Source: Streptomyces fradiae | Lineage (GTDB): Bacteria > Actinomycetota > Actinomycetes > Streptomycetales > Streptomycetaceae | Length of the DNA stretch: 64,000 nucleotides | NCBI RefSeq assembly: GCF_041270065.1 | Contig: NZ_CP065958.1 | Location: 3,162,001 to 3,226,000 of the forward strand | Reading direction: 5' to 3' | In this document: in pieces, positions 48,741 to 57,008 of the stretch | How positions within the stretch are numbered: position 1 is the first letter of the stretch | How the letters are laid out: every line of letters starts with the position of its first letter | The notes under the pieces: generated by a model | Databases searched by the model: none | What the model saw: only the letters and a program-made list of their open reading frames with translations | Told to the model about the DNA's origin: nothing | Program-made: the position numbers and the translations under genes

Positions 48741-49634
48741 TCACGAACTCGCGGACCGGCGCTCCGTGCGCTCCTCCTCGTCCGCCGCGCCGCCCGCGCC
48801 GACCAGCCCCTTGCCCACGCTCCCGAGCCGCGGCTCGAAGCGCCGCATCTCGCGCTGCCCGACGGAGGCGATGATGCCCGGCAGATAGCCACGGGTGGAC
48901 TGCATCCCGCGCAGCCACCACTGGGCGTACACATGGGCCGAGCGCCGCTCGACGCCCGCGACGATCCGGTCGACGGCCGGGCCGAGCGGGTAGGTGCGGT
49001 TGGACGGCCACGGCAGCCGGGAGCGCAGCTCGCGCATCACGTCGTCCTGGTCCGCGCCCCGCACCATGTCGGTGTCGGTCCAGGACAGATAGCCGACGCC
49101 GACCTTCACGCCCTTGTACGCGACCTCGGCGCGCAGGCTGTGCGCGAAGGCCTCGACCCCGGACTTGGAGGCGCAGTACGCCGTCATCATCGGCGCCGGG
49201 GTCATCGCCGCGAGCGAGGCGATCTGCAGGAAGTAGCCGCGGGACTCCATGAGGACCGGCAGGAACGCGCGGGCCGTGACGGCGCCGCCGATCAGGTTGA
49301 CCTCGATGACCCGCCGCCAGGCGACCGGGTCGGAGTCGACGAACGGACCGCCCGCCGCGACACCGGCGTTGGCGACCACGATGTCGACCTTGCCGAACCG
49401 CTCCTTCACCTCGGCCGCGACCTTGGCCATCGCCTCGTGGTCGGTGACGTCGGCGTGCCACCAGTCGGCCTCGGTGTGCAGCCGCCCGGCGACCTCCTTC
49501 AGAAGCTCCGGCTCCAGGCCGACCAGCGCGATCTTCGCACCGCGCGCCGAGAGCTTGCGGGCGAGGAGCTCGCCGACCCCGCGCGCGCCGCCGGTGACGA
49601 CCGCGACCTGCCCTTCCAGGCTCACCCTGCTCAT
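48741..49634 (-). CDS. short-chain dehydrogenase/reductase
   Basis: 297 aa. The cofactor loop is VTGGARGVGE (about 14-23), then VVANAGVAAGG, and the catalytic YxxxK is in TAYCASKSGVE. The acidic residue after the second strand is replaced by VGLE, so NAD or NADP use is unclear. The C-terminal 40 residues are Ala/Arg-rich. It is the last gene of a three-gene operon after a monooxygenase and a hydrolase; its start overlaps the hydrolase stop (ATGA). Confidence 0.88.
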   Translation of the reverse strand: MSRVSLEGQVAVVTGGARGVGELLARKLSARGAKIALVGLEPELLKEVAGRLHTEADWWHADVTDHEAMAKVAAEVKERFGKVDIVVANAGVAAGGPFVDSDPVAWRRVIEVNLIGGAVTARAFLPVLMESRGYFLQIASLAAMTPAPMMTAYCASKSGVEAFAHSLRAEVAYKGVKVGVGYLSWTDTDMVRGADQDDVMRELRSRLPWPSNRTYPLGPAVDRIVAGVERRSAHVYAQWWLRGMQSTRGYLPGIIASVGQREMRRFEPRLGSVGKGLVGAGGAADEEERTERRSASS

Positions 49635-50545
49635 GCCCCTGCCTCCTCGTTCTCCTTCACGCCCAGGTAGGTGAGCGTCAGTTCGCGGATCTGCGCGGTG
49701 ACGGCCTCCGGCGCCTCCACCGGCGTCATGTGTCCCATGCCGGCCAGCTCGACGAGCCCCGTGCAGTGCGGCAGCGCGCCCGCCATGGCCCGCGAGTGGC
49801 GCGCCGGGGTGAGCCGGTCGTCGGTGCCGACGAGCACGGCCACCGGCAGCTTCAGTTCGCGCAGCCCGACCTCCAGGTCGAGCGAGGCGAGCACCTGCGA
49901 CCAGCCGTGACGGGCGCCGCGCGGGCAGGCGTGCACGATCCGGGCGCACGCGTCGACCTTCTCGGGCGCCGAGCCCGGTCCCATCGTCGCGTACTTGAGG
50001 ATCTTCTTCGACAGCGGCGTGACGGGCCCGAGCGGCGCCTTCGCGCCGAGGACGGCGGCGGTCAGCCGGGTGCGCAGCCGGCCCGGCGCCATCGGTACGA
50101 CCAGGGCCTCCTCGGTGAGCCGCGAGGGCCCGGTGGAGCAGAGCAGGGCGGCCGCGGCGTGCTGCCGGAAGGCGGGCCTGCGCGAGGCGGCCATGATCGT
50201 CATGCCGCCCATGGAGTGGCCGGCCACCACGGCCCGTTCGCCGGGGCCGAGGGTCGCGGTGAGGACGGCCTCGAGGTCGTCGGCGAGGGCCTCGGTGGAG
50301 TAGCCCCTGCCGCCGGCGTCTCGCGAACCGGCGTCGAGCGCGGGCGCCGGGGAGTCGCCGTGGCCGCGCTGGTCGTAGACGATGACCCGGTGGTCGGCGG
50401 ACAGGGCGTGGATCTGCGCGTCCCAGAAGCGGGTGGAGCAGGTCCAGCCGTGGGCGAGGACGACCGCGGGGGCGCCCTCGGGGCCGTATACCTCGACATG
50501 GATCGCCGAGCCGTCGGCGGAGGTCACCATCAGATCGCGCGTCAC
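49631..50545 (-). CDS. alpha/beta hydrolase
   Basis: 304 aa. The oxyanion-side motif VVLAHGWTCSTRFW, the nucleophile elbow GHSMGG, an acid near VLVGTDDRLTP and the His in GMGHMTPVEAPE form the expected triad. No signal peptide. The GTG start overlaps the monooxygenase stop (GTGA). An esterase or lactone hydrolase working on the monooxygenase product is plausible from the operon (inference). Confidence 0.88.
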   Translation of the reverse strand: MTRDLMVTSADGSAIHVEVYGPEGAPAVVLAHGWTCSTRFWDAQIHALSADHRVIVYDQRGHGDSPAPALDAGSRDAGGRGYSTEALADDLEAVLTATLGPGERAVVAGHSMGGMTIMAASRRPAFRQHAAAALLCSTGPSRLTEEALVVPMAPGRLRTRLTAAVLGAKAPLGPVTPLSKKILKYATMGPGSAPEKVDACARIVHACPRGARHGWSQVLASLDLEVGLRELKLPVAVLVGTDDRLTPARHSRAMAGALPHCTGLVELAGMGHMTPVEAPEAVTAQIRELTLTYLGVKENEEAGA

Positions 50546-52065
50546 TGCACGGCCTCCTTCTTACGGGTGGCGCGGCGGCCGGCCGCGGGCTTCGCGGGCG
50601 CGCGCAGCACCTCGTACTCGGACAGGTCGACGGTCCGTGTCTCGCGCCGGAACTCGCCGGTGGTGCCCGGCCACAGGGTGGTGTTGCGGCCGTTGGCGTC
50701 GAGGTACCAGCTCTCGCAGCCGCCCGACTTCCACACGGTCCGCTCCATCCGCTTCTGCACCCGGCGGTTCCAGACGCCGACGGCGGAGGGGCGGACGGCG
50801 AGGGCGGTGCGCCCTCCCAGGACATCGAGCTGGCGCAGATAGTCGGCCATATAGTTCAGCTGGGACTCGATCATCAGGATCATCGAGGAGTTCCCGAGGC
50901 CGGTGTTGGGGCCGATGATCGTCATCATGTTGGGGAAGCCGGCGGCGGTCGCGCCTCGCAGCGCCTCCATGCCGTTCTTCCAGTGGTCGGCGAGCGAGCG
51001 CCCGTCGGCGCCGATGACGCGCGGCGCGATCGGCATGTCGGTGACGTGGAAGCCGGTGCCGAAGATGATCGCGTCGACCTCGGTCTCGGTCCCGTCGGCG
51101 GCCACGACCACGTTTCCGCGGACCTCCTTGAGGCCGGAGGCGATGACGTCCACATTGGGCTGGGCGAGCGCCGGGTAGTACGTGTTCGACAGCAGGATGC
51201 GCTTGCAGCCGAGGCGGTACGAGGGGGTCAGCCTGGCCCGCAGCGCCGGGTCCTTGATCGCCCGGGCGATGTTGGCCTTGGCGAGCCGCTCGACCAGGCC
51301 GAGCTCGTCGGGCCGCTTGGTGAACGCGCTGACCTGCAGCTCGCGGATCCCCCACAGGAGGCCGCGGCGGGCGGTCGCGGTGAACGGCAGCTGCCGGTGC
51401 AGCCAGCGCTCGGGGGCGCTGATGGCGCGGTCCATGCGGGGCATGACCCACGGGGCCGTGCGCTGGAAGAGGGTGAGCCTCCCGACCTTCGGCTGGATCG
51501 ACGGGACGATCTGGATGGCGGAGGCGCCGGTTCCGACCATGGCGACGCGCTTGCCGGTCAGGTCGTAGTCGTGGTCCCACTGGGCGGAGTGGAAGACCTT
51601 GCCGGTGAAGTCGGCGAGCCCCGGGATGTCCGGGATCCTGGGGTCGGAGAGCGGGCCGGTGGCGGAGACGACGACGTCGGCGGAGAAGCTGCCGCGGCTG
51701 GTCTCGATGTCCCAGCGCAGCTCGTCCGCGTTCCAGGCCGTCTTCATGACCTCGTGGTTCAGCCGCAGGTGCGGCCGGATCCCGAAGGTGTCGGTGACGT
51801 GCTCCAGATACGCGCGGATGTGGCGCTGGCCGGAGAAGGTGCGGGGCCAGTCGGGGTTGGGCGCGAAGGAGAAGGAGTAGAGGTGGGAGGGCACGTCGCA
51901 GGCGCAGCCGGGGTAGCTGTTGTCGCGCCAGGTGCCGCCCACGGAGTCGGCCCGCTCCAGGACGACGAAGTCGGTGATTCCCTCGCGGCGCAGCCGGACG
52001 GCGGCTCCGATGCCGCCGAATCCCGATCCGATCACCGCCACCCGTACGTGCTCGTGCTTCGCCAT
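50542..52065 (-). CDS. flavin-containing (Baeyer-Villiger-like) monooxygenase
   Basis: 507 aa. FAD-binding GSGFGGIGAA (about 13-22), the GGTWRDNSYPGCACD motif, and a second nucleotide site GTGASAIQ (about 178) are typical of class B monooxygenases. The strict Baeyer-Villiger fingerprint is not complete, so an FMO-like assignment is safer. GGGAGG lies just before ATG 52065. It is the first gene of the operon with the hydrolase and SDR, divergent from a MerR regulator. The trio resembles the mycobacterial mymA-lipR-sadH group. Confidence 0.88.
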   Translation of the reverse strand: MAKHEHVRVAVIGSGFGGIGAAVRLRREGITDFVVLERADSVGGTWRDNSYPGCACDVPSHLYSFSFAPNPDWPRTFSGQRHIRAYLEHVTDTFGIRPHLRLNHEVMKTAWNADELRWDIETSRGSFSADVVVSATGPLSDPRIPDIPGLADFTGKVFHSAQWDHDYDLTGKRVAMVGTGASAIQIVPSIQPKVGRLTLFQRTAPWVMPRMDRAISAPERWLHRQLPFTATARRGLLWGIRELQVSAFTKRPDELGLVERLAKANIARAIKDPALRARLTPSYRLGCKRILLSNTYYPALAQPNVDVIASGLKEVRGNVVVAADGTETEVDAIIFGTGFHVTDMPIAPRVIGADGRSLADHWKNGMEALRGATAAGFPNMMTIIGPNTGLGNSSMILMIESQLNYMADYLRQLDVLGGRTALAVRPSAVGVWNRRVQKRMERTVWKSGGCESWYLDANGRNTTLWPGTTGEFRRETRTVDLSEYEVLRAPAKPAAGRRATRKKEAVQ

Positions 52066-52137
52066 GCCGCCTCCCGTGCGCCCGGCCAAGATTCCGCCAG
52101 CAATCACTGGCACAATCGGGACTGTAGAGCAGCCTCA

Positions 52138-52149
52138 TACCGAGCGGTA
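52138..52149. promoter_or_regulatory. MerR-type palindrome 1 (TACCG-AG-CGGTA)
   Basis: A 12-bp palindrome close to the promoter of the monooxygenase operon; TACAGT, a candidate -10 for that operon, lies beside it on the minus strand. Confidence 0.6.
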
Positions 52150-52169
52150 GGGGTAAGGCCGGGGAAAGT

Positions 52170-52180
52170 TACCGGCGGTA
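52170..52180. promoter_or_regulatory. MerR-type palindrome 2 (TACCG-G-CGGTA)
   Basis: An 11-bp palindrome of the same half-sites, just upstream of the -10 box of the MerR gene itself, where MerR-family proteins usually bind. Confidence 0.65.
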
Positions 52181-52185
52181 CAACA

Positions 52186-52191
52186 TAGGCT
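52186..52191 (+). promoter_or_regulatory. -10 box of the MerR gene (leaderless)
   Basis: TAGGCT ends seven bases before the GTG at 52199 and there is no ribosome site. Confidence 0.55.
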
Positions 52192-52198
52192 GGCGGGC

Positions 52199-52987
52199 GT
52201 GGCAGAACGATCGGGAGACCAGGCGGACCGGGCGGACCAGGTGAACCGGACGGGCGCGACGGGCGCTTCGGGCACGGCGGAGCCCGCGGGGGCGACCGGT
52301 ATGCCCGCGGGTACGCCGACCGGGACGACGGGCGCCGCGGACGGGCCCACGCCCCACGAGTACCGGATGGCCGAACTCGCCGCCGCGGCCGGTATCACCG
52401 TCCGCACCCTCCGCTTCTACCGCGAGCGCGGGCTGATCCCGCCGCCCCGCCGCGAGGGCCGGATCGCCTGGTACGACGATCACCACCTGGCCCGGCTGCG
52501 TACGATCTCCGCCCTCCTGGAGCGCGGCCACACCCTCAACGGCATCGCCGATCTCACCGCCGCCTTCGAGTCCGGCCGGAACGTCGGCGAGGTCCTGGAG
52601 CTGGGCACCCCCACCGAGGAGGAGCCCGTCCGGCTCACCCCCGAGGAGCTCGCCGACCACTTCGCGGGCGAGGTCACCCCGGAGAACCTCGCCGCCGCGC
52701 TCGACCTCGGCTACCTCGCCACCGACGGCGAGGACATCGTCCATGTCAGCCGCCGCCTGCTCGACGTCTCCTCCGCCCTGGTCCGCGAGGGCGTCCCGCT
52801 GGCCGCCGTCCTGGAGGCGGGCGGCCGGGTCCGCGAGCACGCCGAGGCACTGGCGGAGCTCTTCGCCGAACTGCTCGGGAAGTACGCCGCCGAGAAGGAC
52901 GTGCAGCGGCTGCGCCCGCTGGCCAAGAGCGTGGTCGAGGCGGAACTCTCCCTCGCCCTGGACCGGCGGATGCGCGGCGGCGTCTGA
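52199..52987 (+). CDS. MerR-family regulator
   Basis: 262 aa. A disordered Gly/Thr/Ala-rich N-terminus of about 50 residues precedes the MerR DNA-binding domain: YRMAELAAAAGITVRTLRFY then RERGLIPPPRREGRIAWYDD and LARLRTISALLERGHTLNGI. The C-terminal half (about 120-262) is helical and lacks obvious metal-binding Cys, so it probably senses an organic ligand. It is divergent from the monooxygenase operon, with matching palindromes in the shared promoter region. Confidence 0.88.
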   Translation: MAERSGDQADRADQVNRTGATGASGTAEPAGATGMPAGTPTGTTGAADGPTPHEYRMAELAAAAGITVRTLRFYRERGLIPPPRREGRIAWYDDHHLARLRTISALLERGHTLNGIADLTAAFESGRNVGEVLELGTPTEEEPVRLTPEELADHFAGEVTPENLAAALDLGYLATDGEDIVHVSRRLLDVSSALVREGVPLAAVLEAGGRVREHAEALAELFAELLGKYAAEKDVQRLRPLAKSVVEAELSLALDRRMRGGV

Positions 52988-52997
52988 GAACGCCTGC

Positions 52998-53047
52998 GCG
53001 TGGTGGGCGTGGTGGGCGTGGTGGGCGTGGTGCGCGTGGTGGGCGTG
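52998..53047. repeat. 9-bp tandem repeat (GCGTGGTGG)
   Basis: Five full copies of GCGTGGTGG (the fourth ending in C) plus a partial one fill the short gap between the MerR gene and the convergent xth gene. The array likely arose by slippage and could vary in length between strains. Confidence 0.85.
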
Positions 53048-53049
53048 CG

Positions 53050-53853
53050 CTACAGCTTGTAGACCGCCGTCACGGGCGCGTGGTCGCTCCAGCGCTCCGC
53101 GTGCGTGGCGGCCCGCTCGACGTACGCCTTGACCGCCTTGGCGGCGAGTCCGGGCGTCGCGACCTGGTAGTCGATGCGCCAGCCGCTGTCGTTGTCGAAG
53201 GCACGGCCGCGGTAGGACCACCAGGAGTACGGGCCGTCCTGCTCGGGATGGAGGGCGCGGACCACGTCCACGTAACCGCCGTCGCCCTCGTCGAGGACAC
53301 GGCCCAGCCACTCCCGCTCCTCGGGGAGGAAGCCGGCGCTCTTCTGGTTGGCCTTCCAGTTCTTGAGGTCGGCCTCGCGGTGGGCGATGTTCCAGTCGCC
53401 GCAGACGACGACCTCGCGGCCGTCGGCGGCGGCGCGCTCGCGCAGCTCCTTCAGATACGGCAGGAAGGCGTCCATGAAGCGGATCTTCTCGTCCTGCCGC
53501 TCGGTGCCGACCTCGCCGGAGGGCAGATAGAGGCTGGCGACGGTGACGCCGGGCAGGTCGGCCTCCACATAGCGGCCGCTGTCCTCGAACTCCGCCGTGC
53601 CGAAGCCGACGCGTACGGCGTCGGGCTCACGCCGCGTGTAGAGCGAGACCCCGGCCCGGCCCTTGGCGGCGGCGGGCGCGTGGACGGTGAACCAGCCCTC
53701 GGGGCCGCGGACCTCGGCGGGCAGCTGGGCCTCCTCGGCGCGCACCTCCTGCAGGCAGACCACATCGGCGGAGGTCCCGGCCAGCCATTCGACGAAGCCC
53801 TTCTTGGCGGCGGCTCGGAGACCATTGACATTCGCTGTCGTGACGGTGAGCAT
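53050..53853 (-). CDS. xth: exodeoxyribonuclease III
   Basis: 267 aa. Magnesium-dependent AP endonuclease and 3' exonuclease of base-excision repair. Motifs: NVNGLRAA, VCLQEVRAEEAQLP (Glu), YLPSGEVG, GDWNIAHREADLKNW, WRIDYQVATP, and the terminal SDHAPV with catalytic Asp-His. ATG 53853 is chosen because the family begins with LTVTTANVNG. TATTCT lies six bases upstream of the ATG on the minus strand, so the mRNA may be leaderless. Confidence 0.95.
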   Translation of the reverse strand: MLTVTTANVNGLRAAAKKGFVEWLAGTSADVVCLQEVRAEEAQLPAEVRGPEGWFTVHAPAAAKGRAGVSLYTRREPDAVRVGFGTAEFEDSGRYVEADLPGVTVASLYLPSGEVGTERQDEKIRFMDAFLPYLKELRERAAADGREVVVCGDWNIAHREADLKNWKANQKSAGFLPEEREWLGRVLDEGDGGYVDVVRALHPEQDGPYSWWSYRGRAFDNDSGWRIDYQVATPGLAAKAVKAYVERAATHAERWSDHAPVTAVYKL

Positions 53854-53908
53854 CCCGGGAGAATACCGACAACCGGCGTCCGGACTCCTTCGGCGCATCG
53901 CATAGACA

Positions 53909-53914
53909 TACGAT
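53909..53914 (+). promoter_or_regulatory. -10 box of the acetyltransferase gene (leaderless)
   Basis: TACGAT ends seven bases before ATG 53922 and no ribosome site is present. The divergent xth gene has an equally close -10. Confidence 0.5.
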
Positions 53915-53921
53915 TGACAGC

Positions 53922-54413
53922 ATGGACATTCGCCCCACCCCCTTCGACCACCCCGACGCCGTCAAGCTCAACGACGCCGTCCAGCTGGAATACGCCGAGC
54001 GCTACGCGGACGACGACGGTGAGGGTGAGGGCGATCTCACACACCTCGAACCGTCGATGTTCGCCCCGCCACAGGGCCTCTACCTGCTCGCGTACGACCC
54101 CCAGGGCCGCCCCGTCGCGACCGGCGGCTGGCGCAGCCAGGACGCCAACGACGAGGGGTACGCCGACGGCGACGCCGAGCTGAAGCGCATGTACGTCGTG
54201 CCCGAGGCCCGCGGCCTGGGGCTCGCGCGGCGCATCCTGGCCACCCTGGAGACGGACGCCCGCGAGGCCGGCCGGACCCGCATGGTCCTGGAGACGGGCA
54301 CCGCGCAGCCGGAGGCCATCGCGCTCTACACCTCGTGCGGCTACGAGCCCTGCGAGAAGTTCGGCTTCTACCGGGACTACCCGAACAGCCGCTGCTTCGC
54401 GAAGGCGCTCTGA
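53922..54413 (+). CDS. GNAT N-acetyltransferase
   Basis: 163 aa. The acetyl-CoA region is ELKRMYVVPEARGLGLARRI, then LETGTAQPEAIALYTSCGYE and a final aromatic stretch, a classic GNAT core. Substrate unknown. The gene is divergent from xth across 68 bases and appears leaderless. The next 151 bases hold only the leader of the protease gene. Confidence 0.88.
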   Translation: MDIRPTPFDHPDAVKLNDAVQLEYAERYADDDGEGEGDLTHLEPSMFAPPQGLYLLAYDPQGRPVATGGWRSQDANDEGYADGDAELKRMYVVPEARGLGLARRILATLETDAREAGRTRMVLETGTAQPEAIALYTSCGYEPCEKFGFYRDYPNSRCFAKAL

Positions 54414-54564
54414 CCCACTCACAGGGGGTGCGACTCCGCCCGGGCCCCGGCCCGAGAATGGCCGTGACAGGCCCCTGACAAGCACGCCCGGCTCTGGCAC
54501 TCTGCCCACGCACGTCGATCCGCACCGTTCTCATCCCCACCTGCCTCGGCAGAAGGAGACATGC

Positions 54565-55551
54565 GTGAGACGCCATCGCTTCGCCACAGCCGTGCTGCTG
54601 TCCGTCGGCGCCCTCGTCGCCGGCGGACTCGCGTCGACCGGGGCGGCCCAGGCCGCCCCGGCGCCACCGGCCGCCGGTGACACCGGCCACTCGTTCACCG
54701 CCGCCCAGCAGGACCGGGCGGCCGCCTTCTGGACCCCGGAACGGATGCGCTCGGCCGTCCCGCTGGACCTGACGGCCGCTCCGGGCGCGCTGCACCGGGT
54801 CCCGCGCGCGGCCGCCCCGACGACGATCGCCCCGACGGGCGTCGACCGGAGCGCCGTCTCCCCCACCGCCTTCCCGCAGGCGGGCGGGGCGTGGACGGGC
54901 GGCGGTGCGGTCGTGAAGACCTCGGGCCGGGTGTTCTTCACCTTCCAGGGCCGCACGGCCTCCTGCTCCGGAAACGCCGTCACCAGCAAGAACGCCAGCA
55001 CCGTCATCACCGCTGGCCACTGCGTGAAGTACCAGGGCGCCTGGCACACCAACTGGGTCTTCGTCCCGGCCTACGCCAACGGCAACGCGCCCTACGGCCA
55101 GTGGTCCGCCACCAAGACCCTCACCACCCCGCAGTGGGAGGCCAGCGAGGACATCAACTACGACGTCGGCGCGGCGGTCGTCGCCCCGCTGAACGGCCAG
55201 ACCCTCACCTCGGTCACCGGCGCCCAGGGCATCCAGTTCAACGGCGCCTACAACAAGCCGATGTACGCCTTCGGCTTCCCGGCCGCCTCGCCCTACGACG
55301 GCACGAAGCTCGTCTACTGCTCGGGCAACTCCTCGAAGGACTTCCTGTTCTCCCAGGACCACGCCCTCGGCTGCAACATGACCGGCGGCTCCAGCGGCGG
55401 CCCCTGGTTCGCCTCCTTCGACGAGTCCACGGGCACCGGCCTCCAGGCCTCGGTGAACAGCTTCGGCTACACCTTCCTGCCCAACCGCATGTTCGGCCCG
55501 TACTTCGGCACGGACGCCCAGAACCTCTACGACAAGGCCCAGAGCTCCTGA
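54565..55551 (+). CDS. secreted trypsin-like serine protease
   Basis: 328 aa. A signal peptide (RRHRFATAVLLSVGALVAGG region, cut near AQA-AP) and a propeptide-like region of about 80 residues precede a chymotrypsin-fold domain. The catalytic triad is visible as VITAGHC (His), YDVGAAVV (Asp) and GGSSGGPW (Ser). Cys pairs fit disulfides. It resembles V8/glutamyl endopeptidase-type secreted proteases of Streptomyces; specificity is not certain. The GTG start has AGGAGA upstream. A strong terminator follows. Confidence 0.92.
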   Translation: MRRHRFATAVLLSVGALVAGGLASTGAAQAAPAPPAAGDTGHSFTAAQQDRAAAFWTPERMRSAVPLDLTAAPGALHRVPRAAAPTTIAPTGVDRSAVSPTAFPQAGGAWTGGGAVVKTSGRVFFTFQGRTASCSGNAVTSKNASTVITAGHCVKYQGAWHTNWVFVPAYANGNAPYGQWSATKTLTTPQWEASEDINYDVGAAVVAPLNGQTLTSVTGAQGIQFNGAYNKPMYAFGFPAASPYDGTKLVYCSGNSSKDFLFSQDHALGCNMTGGSSGGPWFASFDESTGTGLQASVNSFGYTFLPNRMFGPYFGTDAQNLYDKAQSS

Positions 55552-55574
55552 CGCGCACACAGGACCGCACATAG

Positions 55575-55614
55575 CGAAGAACCCGTCCGATCTGCTGATC
55601 GGACGGGTTCTTCG
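55575..55614. terminator. bidirectional terminator between protease and tRNA-Ala
   Basis: A perfect 18-bp stem with a TGCT loop; arms CGAAGAACCCGTCCGATC and GATCGGACGGGTTCTTCG. It ends seven bases before the tRNA 3' end and serves both convergent transcripts. Confidence 0.9.
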
Positions 55615-55620
55615 TGTCTG

Positions 55621-55694
55621 TGGACCTGAGGGGATTCGAACCCCTGACCCCCTCGATGCGAACGAGGTGCGCTACCGGACTGCGCCACAGGCCC
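55621..55694 (-). tRNA. tRNA-Ala (anticodon CGC)
   Basis: 74 nt cloverleaf. The acceptor stem GGGCCTG/CAGGTCC includes the G3-U70 pair that identifies alanine tRNA. The anticodon stem CCTCG/CGAGG encloses loop TTCGCAT with anticodon CGC (reads GCG). The T arm is AGGGG-TTCGAAT-CCCCT. The 3' CCA is not encoded. GCG is a heavily used codon here. Confidence 0.95.
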
Positions 55695-55767
55695 CTGCGA
55701 CGTGTGAAACATTAGCATCCCGAGCGCAGTACGAGGAAATCCGTTCCCCCGCAGGTCAACGAGCCGG

Positions 55768-56862
55768 TCATTCGTTGGCCGCGCGGGGGCGGTCGTCGTC
55801 CGCGTACTGGTCGAAGAGCGGGGTGCGGCCGTGGTCGCGGCGGGCCTGCGGGCGGGCGGTGCGCTGGCGCGGGGCCGGGGCGGGGGTCGGGGCCGGGTCG
55901 GCCGCCGTGGAGGATCGGGCCGAGCTCCAGGTCTCCGGGTCCGTGATGTCGACGCCGCCGGAGGCGCGCGGGGCGACCGGGGCGGTGACGTACGTGGGGA
56001 GCGGGACCGGGACCGGGTCCCAGCTGTCGCCGCGGACCGGGCCGCGCTCGCGCTGCTGGTCGACCCACTCGGCGTGGTCCGTCTGCTCGACCAGCGCCCG
56101 GCGGTCGGCCTCCTGCGGGGAGACGGTCGCCTCGGCGGCCGGCGCCGCGGCGGGCTCCGGCTCGGGCGTGGGGGCCGGGCGGCGGCTCTCGCGCAGCCGG
56201 GCGGCGGCGGCCTCGGCGTTGCGGCGGTCCATCACGTACACGAAGCGCCGCCGCTCCTGGACGCGCAGATAGACGATGTACGCGCTGAGCAGCAGGGCCG
56301 GGACGGCGGGCGCCCACAGGAAGGCGAGGCCGCCGACGGCCGCGACGACCGCGCCGAGCGTGAAGGCGAGGAAGAGGAGCACCGTGGTGCGCCGGCGCCG
56401 GGCAAGGACCTTGCTCCGGCGGGCCCGCTCGGCCGCGGCGCCACCGCCGGCGCCCGCTCCCGCGCCCGCACCACGACGCGCGGGAGCCTGGGCAGCCTTG
56501 GGAGCCTTGGCGGCCTTCGAGGCCTGGGGAGCCTTGGGGGCCTCCTCCGGCAGTTCCAGGCGGGCTTCCGTTCTGGCCGCGGGCGCGCAGAAGTCCCGGA
56601 CGTCGACCGAGCTCAGATGCTCGGTCACCGCGTCCGGGTCGACGTCGGATGCCGGGTCGTCGGCCGCGCGGTCCCGGTCCCTGAGCTCCTTGGCGTAACG
56701 GCGCTCCATGCCCGCCCGTCCGGACAGCAGCCGGATGGCGGTGCTGAAGCGTTCCGTCGGACGGGCCTCGTTCAGCTCGTCCTGCCTGCGGAGCCACATC
56801 GGCACCAAGTAGGCGGCCCAGGCCCCGACAATGACTGCGTAGATGAGGCCGCTGCTGCTCAC
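55768..56862 (-). CDS. sepX: SepX/GlpR-like membrane protein of the division site
   Basis: 364 aa. An N-terminal membrane helix (about 5-22, GLIYAVIVGAWAAYLVPMWL) is followed by a conserved cytoplasmic segment (WLRRQDELNEARPTERFSTA), an Ala/Lys/Pro-rich linker, and two adjacent helices at about 160-200. The C-terminal half is long, polar and disordered. This layout and its position beside a moeA/gephyrin-like gene match SepX of Streptomyces and GlpR of corynebacteria, membrane proteins that act with division proteins. Function here is inferred; direct proof needs experiments. The GTG at 56862 is preferred. Confidence 0.65.
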   Translation of the reverse strand: MSSSGLIYAVIVGAWAAYLVPMWLRRQDELNEARPTERFSTAIRLLSGRAGMERRYAKELRDRDRAADDPASDVDPDAVTEHLSSVDVRDFCAPAARTEARLELPEEAPKAPQASKAAKAPKAAQAPARRGAGAGAGAGGGAAAERARRSKVLARRRRTTVLLFLAFTLGAVVAAVGGLAFLWAPAVPALLLSAYIVYLRVQERRRFVYVMDRRNAEAAAARLRESRRPAPTPEPEPAAAPAAEATVSPQEADRRALVEQTDHAEWVDQQRERGPVRGDSWDPVPVPLPTYVTAPVAPRASGGVDITDPETWSSARSSTAADPAPTPAPAPRQRTARPQARRDHGRTPLFDQYADDDRPRAANE

Positions 56863-57008
56863 GCTTCACACGGTAGAGGGGTTCGGGTGAGGGCATCGGC
56901 CAATTGGGCCGGTGTGTCGCACGATCTGGCTGATATCACTGAACTTTTTTGTGATTGTTCAGATCGATTGGCGCTCAACTGCCGATTGAATTCGAACACT
57001 TATTGCAA

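Noticed and set aside
52998..53047. CRISPR array
   Set aside because: Units are 9 bp directly adjacent with no spacers; no cas genes in the window.
55621..55694. tRNA-Ala as an integration site of a mobile element
   Set aside because: No integrase, excisionase or direct repeat of the tRNA 3' end lies nearby; the flanks are conserved core genes.
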